In this document: in pieces, positions 1 to 7,015 of the stretch
How the letters are laid out: every line of letters begins with the position of its first letter
How positions within the stretch are numbered: the stretch's first letter is position 1
Assembly: GCA_035546355.1 (NCBI GenBank)
Contig: DATKEH010000137.1
Span: forward strand, 1-11,495
DNA length: 11,495 nucleotides
From: DATKEH01 sp035546355
GTDB taxonomy: Bacteria > Acidobacteriota > Thermoanaerobaculia > Multivoradales > JAIOJS01
Direction: 5' to 3'
Made by a program: the position numbers and the translations under genes
The notes under the pieces: generated by a model
Databases searched by the model: none
Told to the model about the DNA's origin: nothing
Seen by the model: the letters and a program-made list of their open reading frames with translations, nothing else

Positions 1-432
1 GCCCGGGCCCTCGATGCGGGCGCACAGCCGCGCCCCCTCCCGCCAGTAGACGATGCGCTGCGGGAAGTCGTGCTCGGGGTTGGCGAACACCGCCCGCTGC
101 TCCCCCACCTCGACGAGAGGGAACGGCGTCGCCGGCCGCCCGCGCGGGCTGGCCAGGTAGGTGATGCCCGCGGCGGTCTCCTCGAGGCGCAGGAACTCGA
201 AGAAGCTCCGGCCCTCGCCGACGTCGCGATGCATCCCCACCATCAGCCCGCCGGCCGGGGCCGTCCAGTGCTCCTCCATCCGCACCTCGCCGGAGGTGCC
301 CTCCCAGGAGCCGGTCATCCACGCCAGGTCGGCGAGCGTGGCCGCCGGCCGTTCGGGAGCCGACGCAGCCGCCGGCGCCGAGGTCGAGGCGAGAACGAGC
401 ATCATCAGGCCAAAGCGCTGTACGCGGAGCAT
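1..432 (-). CDS. Exported DUF6265-like protein, C-terminus beyond window
   Basis: The first 144 residues are visible and the frame is still open at the left edge. An AGGAGG Shine-Dalgarno (plus coordinates 440-445) lies 7 nt before the ATG at 432 and fixes the start. Residues 1-24 look like a Sec signal peptide: basic MLRVQR, a hydrophobic core with LMMLVLA, then Ala-rich residues. The mature part opens with a tryptophan-rich segment (LAWMTGSWEG, then MEEHWTAPAGG) and later has the motif FANPEHDFPQRIVY. Together these resemble the DUF6265 family of small, secreted, possibly lipocalin-like beta proteins. No biochemical role is established that I know of, and no catalytic residues can be named. 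It follows the metallopeptidase gene by 22 nt on the same strand, so cotranscription is likely. The family call rests on remembered motifs, not a search. Confidence 0.72.
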   Translation of the reverse strand, partial: MLRVQRFGLMMLVLASTSAPAAASAPERPAATLADLAWMTGSWEGTSGEVRMEEHWTAPAGGLMVGMHRDVGEGRSFFEFLRLEETAAGITYLASPRGRPATPFPLVEVGEQRAVFANPEHDFPQRIVYWREGARLCARIEGPG

Positions 433-454
433 GGGCGCACCTCCTGTTCGCGTC

Positions 455-838
455 CTAATACGGCATCTCTTCGTCGCCGAGGCCGAAGTAATGCCCCAGC
501 TCGTGCACCACCGTGTCGCGCACCTCGCGGATCACCTCGCGCCGCGAGCCGCAGCAGCGCAGGATCGGGCCGCGGAAGAGCGCGATGCGGTCGGGGAGCG
601 CCTGGTAGAAGCTGTCCCGCTCGGTGATCGGCACGCCCTGGTAGACCCCCAGCAGCTCCTCCTCGGGATCCATCCCCATCTCGGCGAGCAGGTCGCGAGA
701 GGCCTCCTCCTCCACCACCACGGCGACGTTTTCCAGCAGCTCCGCGAACTCGGCGGGCAGGCCGTCGAGGGCCTCCTCGACCAGCCGCTCGAAGGCGCCG
801 CGGCCCAGCCAGAGATCCCCCCGGTCGCGCAGCTTCAT
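455..838 (-). CDS. Minimal zincin-type metallopeptidase (DUF1025/PF06262-like)
   Basis: This 127-residue protein has no signal peptide or membrane segment, so it is probably cytoplasmic. The C-terminal part holds the zinc-binding signature HELGH at residues 112-116, followed by YFGLGDEEM, which gives the HExxHxxG layout with an acidic residue after it. The N-terminal half is acidic (EEALDGLPAEF, then VVVEEEAS), and a central stretch QALPDRIALFRGPILR matches the conserved core of the PF06262 zincin family. The two His and the Glu would bind zinc and activate water, and Asp or Glu at 122-124 may give the third ligand; that part is inference. The physiological substrate of this family is not known to me. 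The ATG overlaps the TGA of the upstream MATE gene by 4 nt (ATGA), pointing to translational coupling. The length is normal for the family, so it is not a fragment. Confidence 0.88.
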   Translation of the reverse strand: MKLRDRGDLWLGRGAFERLVEEALDGLPAEFAELLENVAVVVEEEASRDLLAEMGMDPEEELLGVYQGVPITERDSFYQALPDRIALFRGPILRCCGSRREVIREVRDTVVHELGHYFGLGDEEMPY

Positions 839-2184
839 CGCGCCATTATCCCCCGTCGCCCGGGCCCGAAGCGCGCGATGTAGGCGACCAGCAGCAGCGC
901 CACCGTGGCGAGACCGAGGGCGAGGCCCCACCAGATGCCGGTCAGGCCCATCCCTCGCGGGAAGGCGAGCCACCACGCCAGCGGCAGGGCGAGCGCGTAG
1001 TAGCCGACGACGTTGAACGCCGCGGCGGGCCGCGTCTGCCCCATGCCGCGCAGCACGCCGGCGCCCACCACCTGCGTGCCGTCGAAGACCTGAAAGGCCG
1101 CCGCGATCGGCAGGATGACGGCGGCCGCCGCGATCACCTCCGGGTCGGGGGTGAAGGCGCGCGGCAGCAGGTTGCGCCCGAGCACGAAGAGCAGGGCCGA
1201 GCCGGCCATCACCACCGCGCCGAGCCCTACCGCCACCCACGCCGCCCGCTGCGCGTCGCGGTGCTCGCGGGCGCCCATCAGGTTGCCCACCCGCACCACC
1301 GCCGCCAGCGACACGCCGAGCGGTACCATGAAGGTGACCGAGGCCAGGGTCAGCGCCACCGTATGCGCGGCCAGCGGTATCTCCCCCAGCCGCCCCGCCC
1401 ACAGCGTGGCGATCTGGAAGGCCCACATCTCGAGGCCGATCTGCAGCGCGACCGGCGAGCCGAAGCGCGCCAGCTCCGCGATCCCCCGCCGCTCCAGGCC
1501 CCGCCGCCACACCTCGCGCCAGGAGCGCCGCGGCAGCCCCTGCCGGTGCATCCAGCCCACCAGCCCGAGCACCAGCACCACGTGGGTCAGGCTGGTGGCG
1601 ATCCCGGCCCCCGCCACCCCCAGCGCCGGGGCGCCCCAGTGCCCGAAGATGAGCACCCAGTTGGCGACGGCGTTGAAGCCGTTGGCGGCGAAGGTGACCC
1701 ACATCGCCGGCTGCACGATCCCCTGCGCCTGCAAGTGCTGCTTCAGCACCGTGAACAGCAGGAAGAACGGCAACCCCGGGATCTGCGTGATCACGTAGAC
1801 GTGGGCCTGGTGGCTCAGCTCGGGCGACTGGCCGAGCAGGCCGAGGACGGGGCCGGTGCCGGACCACAGCAGGGCGATGGGCAGCGAGGCGAACAGCGCC
1901 AGCACCAGGCCGTTGCCGAGCGCACCCACCAACCGCTCGTCGTCGCCGGCGCCGAACGCCTGCGTCGCCACCGGATCGATGCCGAACGCCAGGCCCATGC
2001 CGAAGACGATCGTCCCCATCACCCACACCCGCCCCAGGGAGGCGGCGTCCAGGGCCTCGACGCCGACCCGGCCCAGCATCAGCAGGTCGACGACCAGCAG
2101 CATCATGGAGCCGAGCTGGGCCGCCGTCACGGGCAGGGCGAGGGCGACGAGGCGGCGGAGGTGCGCGGCGACGGAGTGGGGCAT
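835..2184 (-). CDS. MATE family multidrug/organic cation efflux transporter (NorM-like)
   Basis: At 449 residues with about 12 hydrophobic helices, this inner-membrane protein is typical of MATE antiporters, which export cationic drugs and metabolites using Na+ or H+ gradients. The first helix carries the family signature around residues 27-41 (MMLLVVDLLMLGRVG) with Asp33 in the place of the conserved cation-coupling Asp of NorM. QAFGAGD (75-81) and the QG-x2-QP to NWVLIFG stretch (154-181) follow, and the second half repeats the pattern with VRVGNLMGA and RGMGQT. The C-terminus is short and basic. The gene ends in a 4-nt overlap with the downstream zincin gene. Upstream there is no convincing Shine-Dalgarno, only a C-rich leader, and a candidate sigma70 promoter lies at 2220-2248. 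The substrate cannot be told from sequence. Confidence 0.93.
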   Translation of the reverse strand: MPHSVAAHLRRLVALALPVTAAQLGSMMLLVVDLLMLGRVGVEALDAASLGRVWVMGTIVFGMGLAFGIDPVATQAFGAGDDERLVGALGNGLVLALFASLPIALLWSGTGPVLGLLGQSPELSHQAHVYVITQIPGLPFFLLFTVLKQHLQAQGIVQPAMWVTFAANGFNAVANWVLIFGHWGAPALGVAGAGIATSLTHVVLVLGLVGWMHRQGLPRRSWREVWRRGLERRGIAELARFGSPVALQIGLEMWAFQIATLWAGRLGEIPLAAHTVALTLASVTFMVPLGVSLAAVVRVGNLMGAREHRDAQRAAWVAVGLGAVVMAGSALLFVLGRNLLPRAFTPDPEVIAAAAVILPIAAAFQVFDGTQVVGAGVLRGMGQTRPAAAFNVVGYYALALPLAWWLAFPRGMGLTGIWWGLALGLATVALLLVAYIARFGPGRRGIMAR

Positions 2185-2219
2185 GGGGGGAGGGGGCGAG
2201 TGGAGAGGGCGAAGAGCGA

Positions 2220-2248
2220 ACTGTAGCGAAAGGGCGGGCGGAGGTCAT
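2220..2248 (-). promoter_or_regulatory. Candidate sigma70 promoter for the MATE operon
   Basis: Reading the minus strand, ATGACC (2248-2243; four of six match TTGACA) is separated by exactly 17 nt from TACAGT (2225-2220; TAnnnT type -10). Transcription would begin near 2213 and give a leader of about 29 nt before the MATE ATG at 2184. It lies in the short divergent region shared with the FG-GAP gene. The hexamers are inferred by eye only. Confidence 0.35.
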
Positions 2249-2275
2249 CCGGCGAGCGACAGGGGGGCCGGCGGC

Positions 2276-2281
2276 TACAAT
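2276..2281 (+). promoter_or_regulatory. -10 hexamer TACAAT, possible leaderless start of the FG-GAP gene
   Basis: TACAAT is a near-consensus -10 element in a very GC-rich stretch, only 6 nt before the ATG at 2288. Transcription would start at or very near the A of ATG, giving a leaderless mRNA. There is no Shine-Dalgarno between it and the start codon, and no clear -35 about 17 nt upstream. See the matching arrangements before 8463 and 9625. Confidence 0.4.
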
Positions 2282-2287
2282 GCGGCC

Positions 2288-5200
2288 ATGAGGCGCCCCT
2301 CCCTCGGCCGCGGCTCTCTGCTGCCCGTCGCGGTCGCCGCCGTCCTGCTCGCCGCCTCGACCCCACGGGCCATCGAGCTGCGCGAGCTGGGTCTGGCCGA
2401 GCTCGAGAACGAGCGCCCCGCCGAGGCGGAAAAGGCGTTCCGCAGTCTGGTGAAGGTGGCCCCCGACGATCCCCTCGGCTATGCGAACCTGGCGATCGCC
2501 GCGCTGCGCCAGCAGCGCCCGGTCGAGGCTTTGGCCCTGATCGACCGCGCCCTGACCCTGGCCCCCGAGCGCGCCGATCTGCTGGCCATCAAGGGCGAGG
2601 TCGCGCAGTGGGCAGGACGCGGCGATCAGGCCCTGGAGCTGTACCGGCAGGCGGCCGCCAGGGCCCCGGACGACCCCGAGATCCTCTACGCCCTCTACCG
2701 CCAGGCGCAGAGTCTCCAGGGGTCGGCCGCGGAGGGGGCGCAGCGTCAGGCCCTCCAGCGCCTGGCGGCGCTGCGCCCCGAGAACGTGGTGGTGATGTTG
2801 CAGCTCGGCCAGCGCGCCATCGCCGAGGGGGATCGCGCCGCCGCCACGCGCGCCTTCCTGCGGCTGGGCGAGCTGCTGTGGCAAGCGCCGCCGATCGCCA
2901 CCACCGCCTTCGAGCAGGTGGAGACGGCGCTGGCGGGCGGCGACCTGGCTGCCGCCCGGGTGCCGGCGGTGCGTCTCGAGAACGTGCTCAAGGTGTCGCC
3001 GATGTACCAGCAGAGCCTGCGGGAGCTGCAGATGGGCATCCAGGGCGTGCCGGTGACGCGGTTCCAGGGCGAGCCGCGGCCGGCGGCCTTCGGCAAGCCG
3101 CTGCAGGTGAGCTGGGTGGCGCGGCCGCTGGCCGCCGCGGCGGGCAGGGCGGTTGTGGCGGCGGACTTCGACGGCGACCAGCGACCGGACCTGGCCTGGA
3201 TCACCGGCAGCGGCGACGACGCCCGGCTCGAGCTGCGGCTCGCCAGCCAGGGTTGGAAGGTGTCGCTCACCCACCCGGCGCCGGGCGTCGAGCGGCTGCT
3301 GGTGGCGGACCTCGACAACGACGGCCACCGGGACCTCGTCGGCCTCGCCGGGAGCCGCGTGCTGGCGTGGCGCGGCGCCGCGGGGGGCAAGCTCCTGCCG
3401 GCGACGGCCGAATTCGGCCTCGACGCGGCCCAGGGCGTCGCCGGCGCGGCCTTCGACTACGACGTCGAGGGGGACCTCGATCTGGCCCTGGCCGGTGGCG
3501 GCCAGGCCCTGCAGCTGTGGCGCAACGACCTGTCCGGGCCCCTGCAAGCCGTCGGCGACAGGGCCCTGCCGCGGCTCGCCGCCGTGCAGCCGAGCGACCT
3601 CGTCGCCTCCGACCTCGATCGCGACGGCGTTCTCGACCTGCTGCTGGTGCACGACCGGGGACTGACCTGGCTCGAGAACCTGCGGCAGGGGAAGCTCGCC
3701 GACCGCACCCCGAGCAGCCGCCTGCGCAACGCCGCCGCTGCGCGGCTGGCGGTTAGCGCCGACCTCGACAACGACTCCCTCCCCGACCTGATCACCGCCG
3801 GCGAGCGGCTGGTGGCGTGGCGCAACGAGGGGGGCGACTTCGCCGTCTGGGCCCTCGACCTCGACCTGCCGGGGGAAGCGACGGCCCTGGTGGCGCTCGA
3901 CTTCGACAACGACGGCCGTCTCGACCTGGCCGCCGCCACCGCCGCCGGGATCACCCTCTTCCATCAGCAGGAGGGGGCGGAGACCCGCTTCCGCCGCGAG
4001 ACTCCGGCCGCGGCGCCGCGCGGCGTGGTGGCGCTGGCGGCGGCGGACCTCGACGGCGACGGCGACCTCGACCTGGTGACCGCCGGCAGCGAAGGGCTGA
4101 TCTGGCTGGAGAACCAGGGTGGCAACCGCAACCACTGGCTGGCGGTGAGGCTGCGCGGGCTGACCCGGGGCAGCAGCAAGAACAACTCCCTCGGCGCCGG
4201 CGCCGTGGTCGAGGTCAAGGCCGGCGCGGCGAGCCAGTTCCGCGAGGCCGACGGCGGCGTGGCGCACTTCGGCCTCGGCAGCCGCAAGGCGGCCGACGTG
4301 CTGCGGGTGGTGTGGACCAACGGCGTCCCCCAGAACCGCCTCGGCGTCGCCGGCGACCAGGAGATCGTCGAGGAGCAGGTGCTCAAGGGCAGCTGCCCCT
4401 TCCTCTACGCCTGGGACGGCGACGGCATCGCCTTCGTCACCGATCTGCTGTGGGGCGCGCCCATCGGCCTGCCGCTCGCCCCGGGAGTCTGGGCCGCGGC
4501 CGACCCCTCCGAGCTGGTCGAGGTGGTGGGGGCGGTACCCCGCGACGGCCACTACGACCTGCGGGTGACCGAAGAGCTCTGGGAGGCCGCCTTCTTCGAC
4601 CACGTGCGGCTGTGGGTGGTAGACCACCCGGCCGACGTGGAGGTGGCGAGCACCCTGCGCATCCTGCCCGGCGAGCGGGTTCCGGAAGGGGTGCTGGCGA
4701 GCCGGGCGCTGCGCCCGGTCGCGGCCGCCTGGGACGGCGAGGGCCGGGCCGCGACGGCCGCCGTCGCGGCCCGCGACCAGGTCTACGCCGACGGCTACCC
4801 GGTGGGGCGCTACCAGGGCGTGGCGGCCGAGCCCTGGGCGTTCACCTTCGACCTCGGCGCGGCGCCCACGGCGCCGGTGCGCCTGCACCTCGATGGCTGG
4901 ATCTTCCCCGCCGACGCCAGCCTCAACCTGGCGGTGGCGCAGCGCTCCGACCTGCCCTACACGCCGCCGCGGCTCGAGGTGGAGACGCCGACCGGCTGGC
5001 AGCTGCTGCTGCCGGCGATGGGCTTCCCCGCCGGCAAGACCAAGACCATGGTGGTCGACCTGCCGCCGCTGCCCGCGGGCAGCAGCCGCCTGCGGATCGT
5101 CAGCAACCTGTGGCTGTCGTGGGACCGCATCGCCTGGACCACCGACAAGGCCGACGCGGCGCCGCGGGTGGTGGCGCAGCTGCTGCCGGCGACGGCGGAG

Positions 5201-5659
5201 CTGCGCTTCCGCGGCTTCTCGCAGCTGGTGCGGCAGGCGCCCAACGCACCGCACGCCTACGACTACGCCGACAGCAACCCCGACTCCCCCTGGCTCCCCT
5301 TCGCCGGCAGCTACACGCGCTACGGCGACGTCCGCGAGCTGTTGGCCGCCGCCGACGACCGTTCGGTGGTGATGGCAGCCGGCGACGAGATGGCGCTCGC
5401 CTTCGAGGCCTCCGCGCTGCCGGCGCCGCCGGCCGGCTGGCGCCGCACCGTCTTCCTCGAGAGCCACGGCTGGGACAAGGACGCCGACCGCAACACCTAC
5501 CAGGCGCAGCACCTCGAGCCGCTCCCCTTCCGGGCGATGAGCGGCTACCCCTACGCTCCGGGGGAGAGCTTCCCCGACACCCCCCTGCACCGCCAGTACC
5601 GCGAGGAGTGGCTGACCCGGGTGGTGGCGCCGGAGAGCGCTGGCCGGGCACCGCGGTAG
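2288..5659 (+). CDS. Exported TPR / seven-bladed FG-GAP (VCBS) propeller / ASPIC-UnbV protein with unassigned C-terminal region
   Basis: This 1123-residue protein is likely periplasmic or surface-exposed. Residues 1-28 form a signal peptide (basic MRRPSLGRG, hydrophobic core, cleavage near TPRA). TPR-like helical pairs span about 31-130 and 154-200. Seven calcium-loop FG-GAP/VCBS repeats begin at Asp293, 341, 390, 442, 492, 538 and 587, spaced 46-52 residues, each close to D-[FL]-D-x-D-G-x-x-D-L; this fits a full seven-bladed beta-propeller. The third (FDYDVEGDLDL) is the most degenerate. An ASPIC/UnbV domain follows at about 611-697 (GNRNHWLAVRL, then a VVWTNG motif). The last 425 or so residues begin with KGSCPFLYAWDG and end with DKDADRNT (1063-1070), EPLPF and SGYPY; I do not recognise their family. 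The ATG was chosen because it starts the signal peptide; upstream in-frame codons are low-complexity and overlap the divergent promoter region. The role is unknown; adhesion or sensing is only a guess. Confidence 0.86.
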   Translation: MRRPSLGRGSLLPVAVAAVLLAASTPRAIELRELGLAELENERPAEAEKAFRSLVKVAPDDPLGYANLAIAALRQQRPVEALALIDRALTLAPERADLLAIKGEVAQWAGRGDQALELYRQAAARAPDDPEILYALYRQAQSLQGSAAEGAQRQALQRLAALRPENVVVMLQLGQRAIAEGDRAAATRAFLRLGELLWQAPPIATTAFEQVETALAGGDLAAARVPAVRLENVLKVSPMYQQSLRELQMGIQGVPVTRFQGEPRPAAFGKPLQVSWVARPLAAAAGRAVVAADFDGDQRPDLAWITGSGDDARLELRLASQGWKVSLTHPAPGVERLLVADLDNDGHRDLVGLAGSRVLAWRGAAGGKLLPATAEFGLDAAQGVAGAAFDYDVEGDLDLALAGGGQALQLWRNDLSGPLQAVGDRALPRLAAVQPSDLVASDLDRDGVLDLLLVHDRGLTWLENLRQGKLADRTPSSRLRNAAAARLAVSADLDNDSLPDLITAGERLVAWRNEGGDFAVWALDLDLPGEATALVALDFDNDGRLDLAAATAAGITLFHQQEGAETRFRRETPAAAPRGVVALAAADLDGDGDLDLVTAGSEGLIWLENQGGNRNHWLAVRLRGLTRGSSKNNSLGAGAVVEVKAGAASQFREADGGVAHFGLGSRKAADVLRVVWTNGVPQNRLGVAGDQEIVEEQVLKGSCPFLYAWDGDGIAFVTDLLWGAPIGLPLAPGVWAAADPSELVEVVGAVPRDGHYDLRVTEELWEAAFFDHVRLWVVDHPADVEVASTLRILPGERVPEGVLASRALRPVAAAWDGEGRAATAAVAARDQVYADGYPVGRYQGVAAEPWAFTFDLGAAPTAPVRLHLDGWIFPADASLNLAVAQRSDLPYTPPRLEVETPTGWQLLLPAMGFPAGKTKTMVVDLPPLPAGSSRLRIVSNLWLSWDRIAWTTDKADAAPRVVAQLLPATAELRFRGFSQLVRQAPNAPHAYDYADSNPDSPWLPFAGSYTRYGDVRELLAAADDRSVVMAAGDEMALAFEASALPAPPAGWRRTVFLESHGWDKDADRNTYQAQHLEPLPFRAMSGYPYAPGESFPDTPLHRQYREEWLTRVVAPESAGRAPR

Positions 5660-5669
5660 CCGGAGCCGC

Positions 5670-5687
5670 CGTCCTCTCGAGAGGACG
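5670..5687. terminator. Perfect 18-bp palindrome after the FG-GAP gene
   Basis: CGTCCTCTCGAGAGGACG is perfectly self-complementary and starts 10 nt after the TAG at 5659. As RNA it would fold with a 7-bp stem and a 4-nt loop. It is followed by a C-rich tract with few Ts, not a U run, so it is not a textbook intrinsic terminator. It could limit transcription into the next gene, protect a 3' end, or bind a dimeric protein. Confidence 0.4.
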
Positions 5688-5760
5688 TCGACCCCCCTTC
5701 TCCCCCTCCCCGCCGCTGCTCTTGGCCCGGGTCTTGCTACCCCCCGGCTGAAACCGATCC

Positions 5761-5778
5761 CGGCGCCCGCGGGCGCCG
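5761..5778. promoter_or_regulatory. GC-only 18-bp palindrome just before the beta-barrel gene's Shine-Dalgarno
   Basis: CGGCGCCCGCGGGCGCCG is a perfect palindrome ending 3 nt before the AAGGGAGG ribosome-binding site (5781-5788). If transcribed it would place a very stable hairpin against the ribosome-binding site of the gene at 5797. It may modulate translation or stabilise the 5' end. In such a GC-rich genome chance is possible, although a perfect 18-bp palindrome is still uncommon. Confidence 0.35.
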
Positions 5779-5796
5779 CCAAGGGAGGTGCACGCC

Positions 5797-6261
5797 ATGA
5801 CCCTGCCTCGACTCATCTGCCGTTCCCCGATCCTCGCCGCCGCGGCCCTCGTTCTCGCCACCGCCCCGGCGGCGGCAGACACCGACTTCGGCGTCCGCGC
5901 CGGCGTCTACACCGACATCGAGGAGCCGTTCGTCGGCGTCGAGCTGCTGATGCCCGTGGGGCGCAGCAGCTGGTACTTCAATCCCAACCTCGAGGTCGTG
6001 TTCGTCGACCCCGGCGACCTGGTCACCCTCAACATCGACTTCCACTACGACTTCAAGGGCACCGACGACCTCTACGTCTGGGCCGGCGGCGGTCCCGCGG
6101 TGGTCTTCCGCGACACCGGACGCGACGACGAGACCGACCTGGGGGCGAACCTGCTCGCCGGAGTGGGCCTGAAGAACCTCGCCTTCGTCCCCTACCTGCA
6201 GGGGAAGGTGCTGCTCGCCGACGAGACCGAGGGCGTGATCGCGATCGGCATCCGGTTCTGA
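5797..6261 (+). CDS. Small outer-membrane beta-barrel protein
   Basis: This 154-residue protein begins with a signal peptide (MTLPRLICRSP, Ala-rich core, AAA before Asp at about 26-29). The mature chain alternates polar and hydrophobic residues in short strands (DFGVRAGVYTD, FVGVELLMPVG, WYFNPNLEVVFV, LVTLNIDFHYDF, LYVWAGGGPAVVF, LGANLLAGVGL, FVPYLQGKVLLA) and ends in Phe (IAIGIRF), as expected of a barrel recognised by the BAM machinery. Its size suits an eight-stranded barrel. The ATG at 5797 was chosen over an in-frame GTG at 5788 because the Shine-Dalgarno AGGGAGG (5782-5788) lies 8 nt before that ATG and overlaps the GTG. The OmpA lipoprotein gene starts 11 nt downstream, so they form an operon. 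No ligand or exact family can be assigned. Confidence 0.8.
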   Translation: MTLPRLICRSPILAAAALVLATAPAAADTDFGVRAGVYTDIEEPFVGVELLMPVGRSSWYFNPNLEVVFVDPGDLVTLNIDFHYDFKGTDDLYVWAGGGPAVVFRDTGRDDETDLGANLLAGVGLKNLAFVPYLQGKVLLADETEGVIAIGIRF

Positions 6262-6272
6262 AGGAGAACGCC

Positions 6273-6935
6273 ATGCAGCGACATCGCCACACCATCACCT
6301 GGGCCGCGCTGACCTGCCTCCTGGCGACGACCCTCGCCGCCTGCGCCTCGGTGCGCGGCCCCTACACCACCAAGCGCGAGAAGACCGCCAAGGGCGCCGC
6401 CATCGGCGCCGCCGCCGGCGCCGCCGGTGCCATCGCCATCGGCAAGCGGGAGGCCGACGAGATCCTCGCCGGCGCCGCCATCGGCGCGGTGGTCGGCGGC
6501 AGCGTCGGCGCCTACATGGACGCGCAGGAGGAGAAGCTGGCCCGCATCCCCGGCACCCGCGTCGAGCGGGTGGGCGAGGATACCCTGCTGATCCACTTCG
6601 ACTCGGACGTGCTGTTCGCCGTCGACTCCGCCACCCTCACGTCGCGCGCCCGCTCCACTCTGGAGGACGTCGGCGCCGTGATGCTCGAGTACCCGAAGAC
6701 GGCGGTGGTGGTGCAGGGGCACACCGACTCGACCGGCAGCGAGCAGCACAACCAGGCACTGTCGGAGCGACGCGCGAGCTCGGTGCGCAACTACCTGGTG
6801 GGCCGGGGCGTCGGCGCCGAGCGCATCGCCGCCATCGGCCACGGCGAGTCGCTGCCGGTAGCGTCCAACGACACCGCCGCCGGGCGGCAGCAGAACCGCC
6901 GGGTCGACATCATGCTGCGCGCCAGGGCGAGGTAG
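6273..6935 (+). CDS. Glycine-zipper OmpA-family lipoprotein
   Basis: At 220 residues this resembles outer-membrane lipoproteins of the YiaD type. A signal peptide ends in the lipobox LAAC with Cys24 as the predicted lipidated residue. Residues 41-82 contain a Gly/Ala-rich glycine zipper (KGAAIGAAAGAAGAIAIG, then LAGAAIGAVVGGSVGAYMD), which can pack helices in a membrane. From about 104 a complete OmpA C-terminal domain follows: IHFDSDVLF, QGHTDSTG, LSERRASSVRNYL, and NRRVDI near the end. Asp152 (in HTD) and Arg167 (in LSERR) sit 15 residues apart, exactly as the diaminopimelate-binding Asp/Arg pair of OmpA-like domains, so peptidoglycan binding is expected. The Shine-Dalgarno AAGGAG (6261-6266) overlaps the stop of the barrel gene. 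The pair plausibly ties the outer membrane to the cell wall. Confidence 0.94.
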   Translation: MQRHRHTITWAALTCLLATTLAACASVRGPYTTKREKTAKGAAIGAAAGAAGAIAIGKREADEILAGAAIGAVVGGSVGAYMDAQEEKLARIPGTRVERVGEDTLLIHFDSDVLFAVDSATLTSRARSTLEDVGAVMLEYPKTAVVVQGHTDSTGSEQHNQALSERRASSVRNYLVGRGVGAERIAAIGHGESLPVASNDTAAGRQQNRRVDIMLRARAR

Positions 6936-7015
6936 GGAGGCGGAGTGATGCAGTTCACAGCCGCTGCGCCATCGCCTTCGTAGACTCACGCCGCATCGTT
7001 CCCACAGGAGGCGGG

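Noticed and set aside
1856..2287. Upstream in-frame extension of the FG-GAP protein
   Set aside because: It lies antisense to the start of the MATE gene and crosses its promoter region. The signal peptide begins at the ATG at 2288.
3817..5751. A 644-codon plus-strand frame inside the FG-GAP gene
   Set aside because: The translation is almost only Arg, Gly, Ala and Pro with no motif; it is a shifted shadow of the gene with recognisable domains.
455..5782. A 1775-codon open frame on the minus strand covering the MATE and FG-GAP genes in antisense or another frame
   Set aside because: It is low-complexity (Gly, Arg, Ala, His and Gln rich) except for the last 127 codons, which are the real zincin gene. 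The plus-strand FG-GAP gene in the same place has clear domains. Long stop-free antisense frames are normal at this GC content.
5788..5796. GTG start adding three residues to the beta-barrel protein
   Set aside because: That GTG overlaps the Shine-Dalgarno; the ATG at 5797 has proper spacing.
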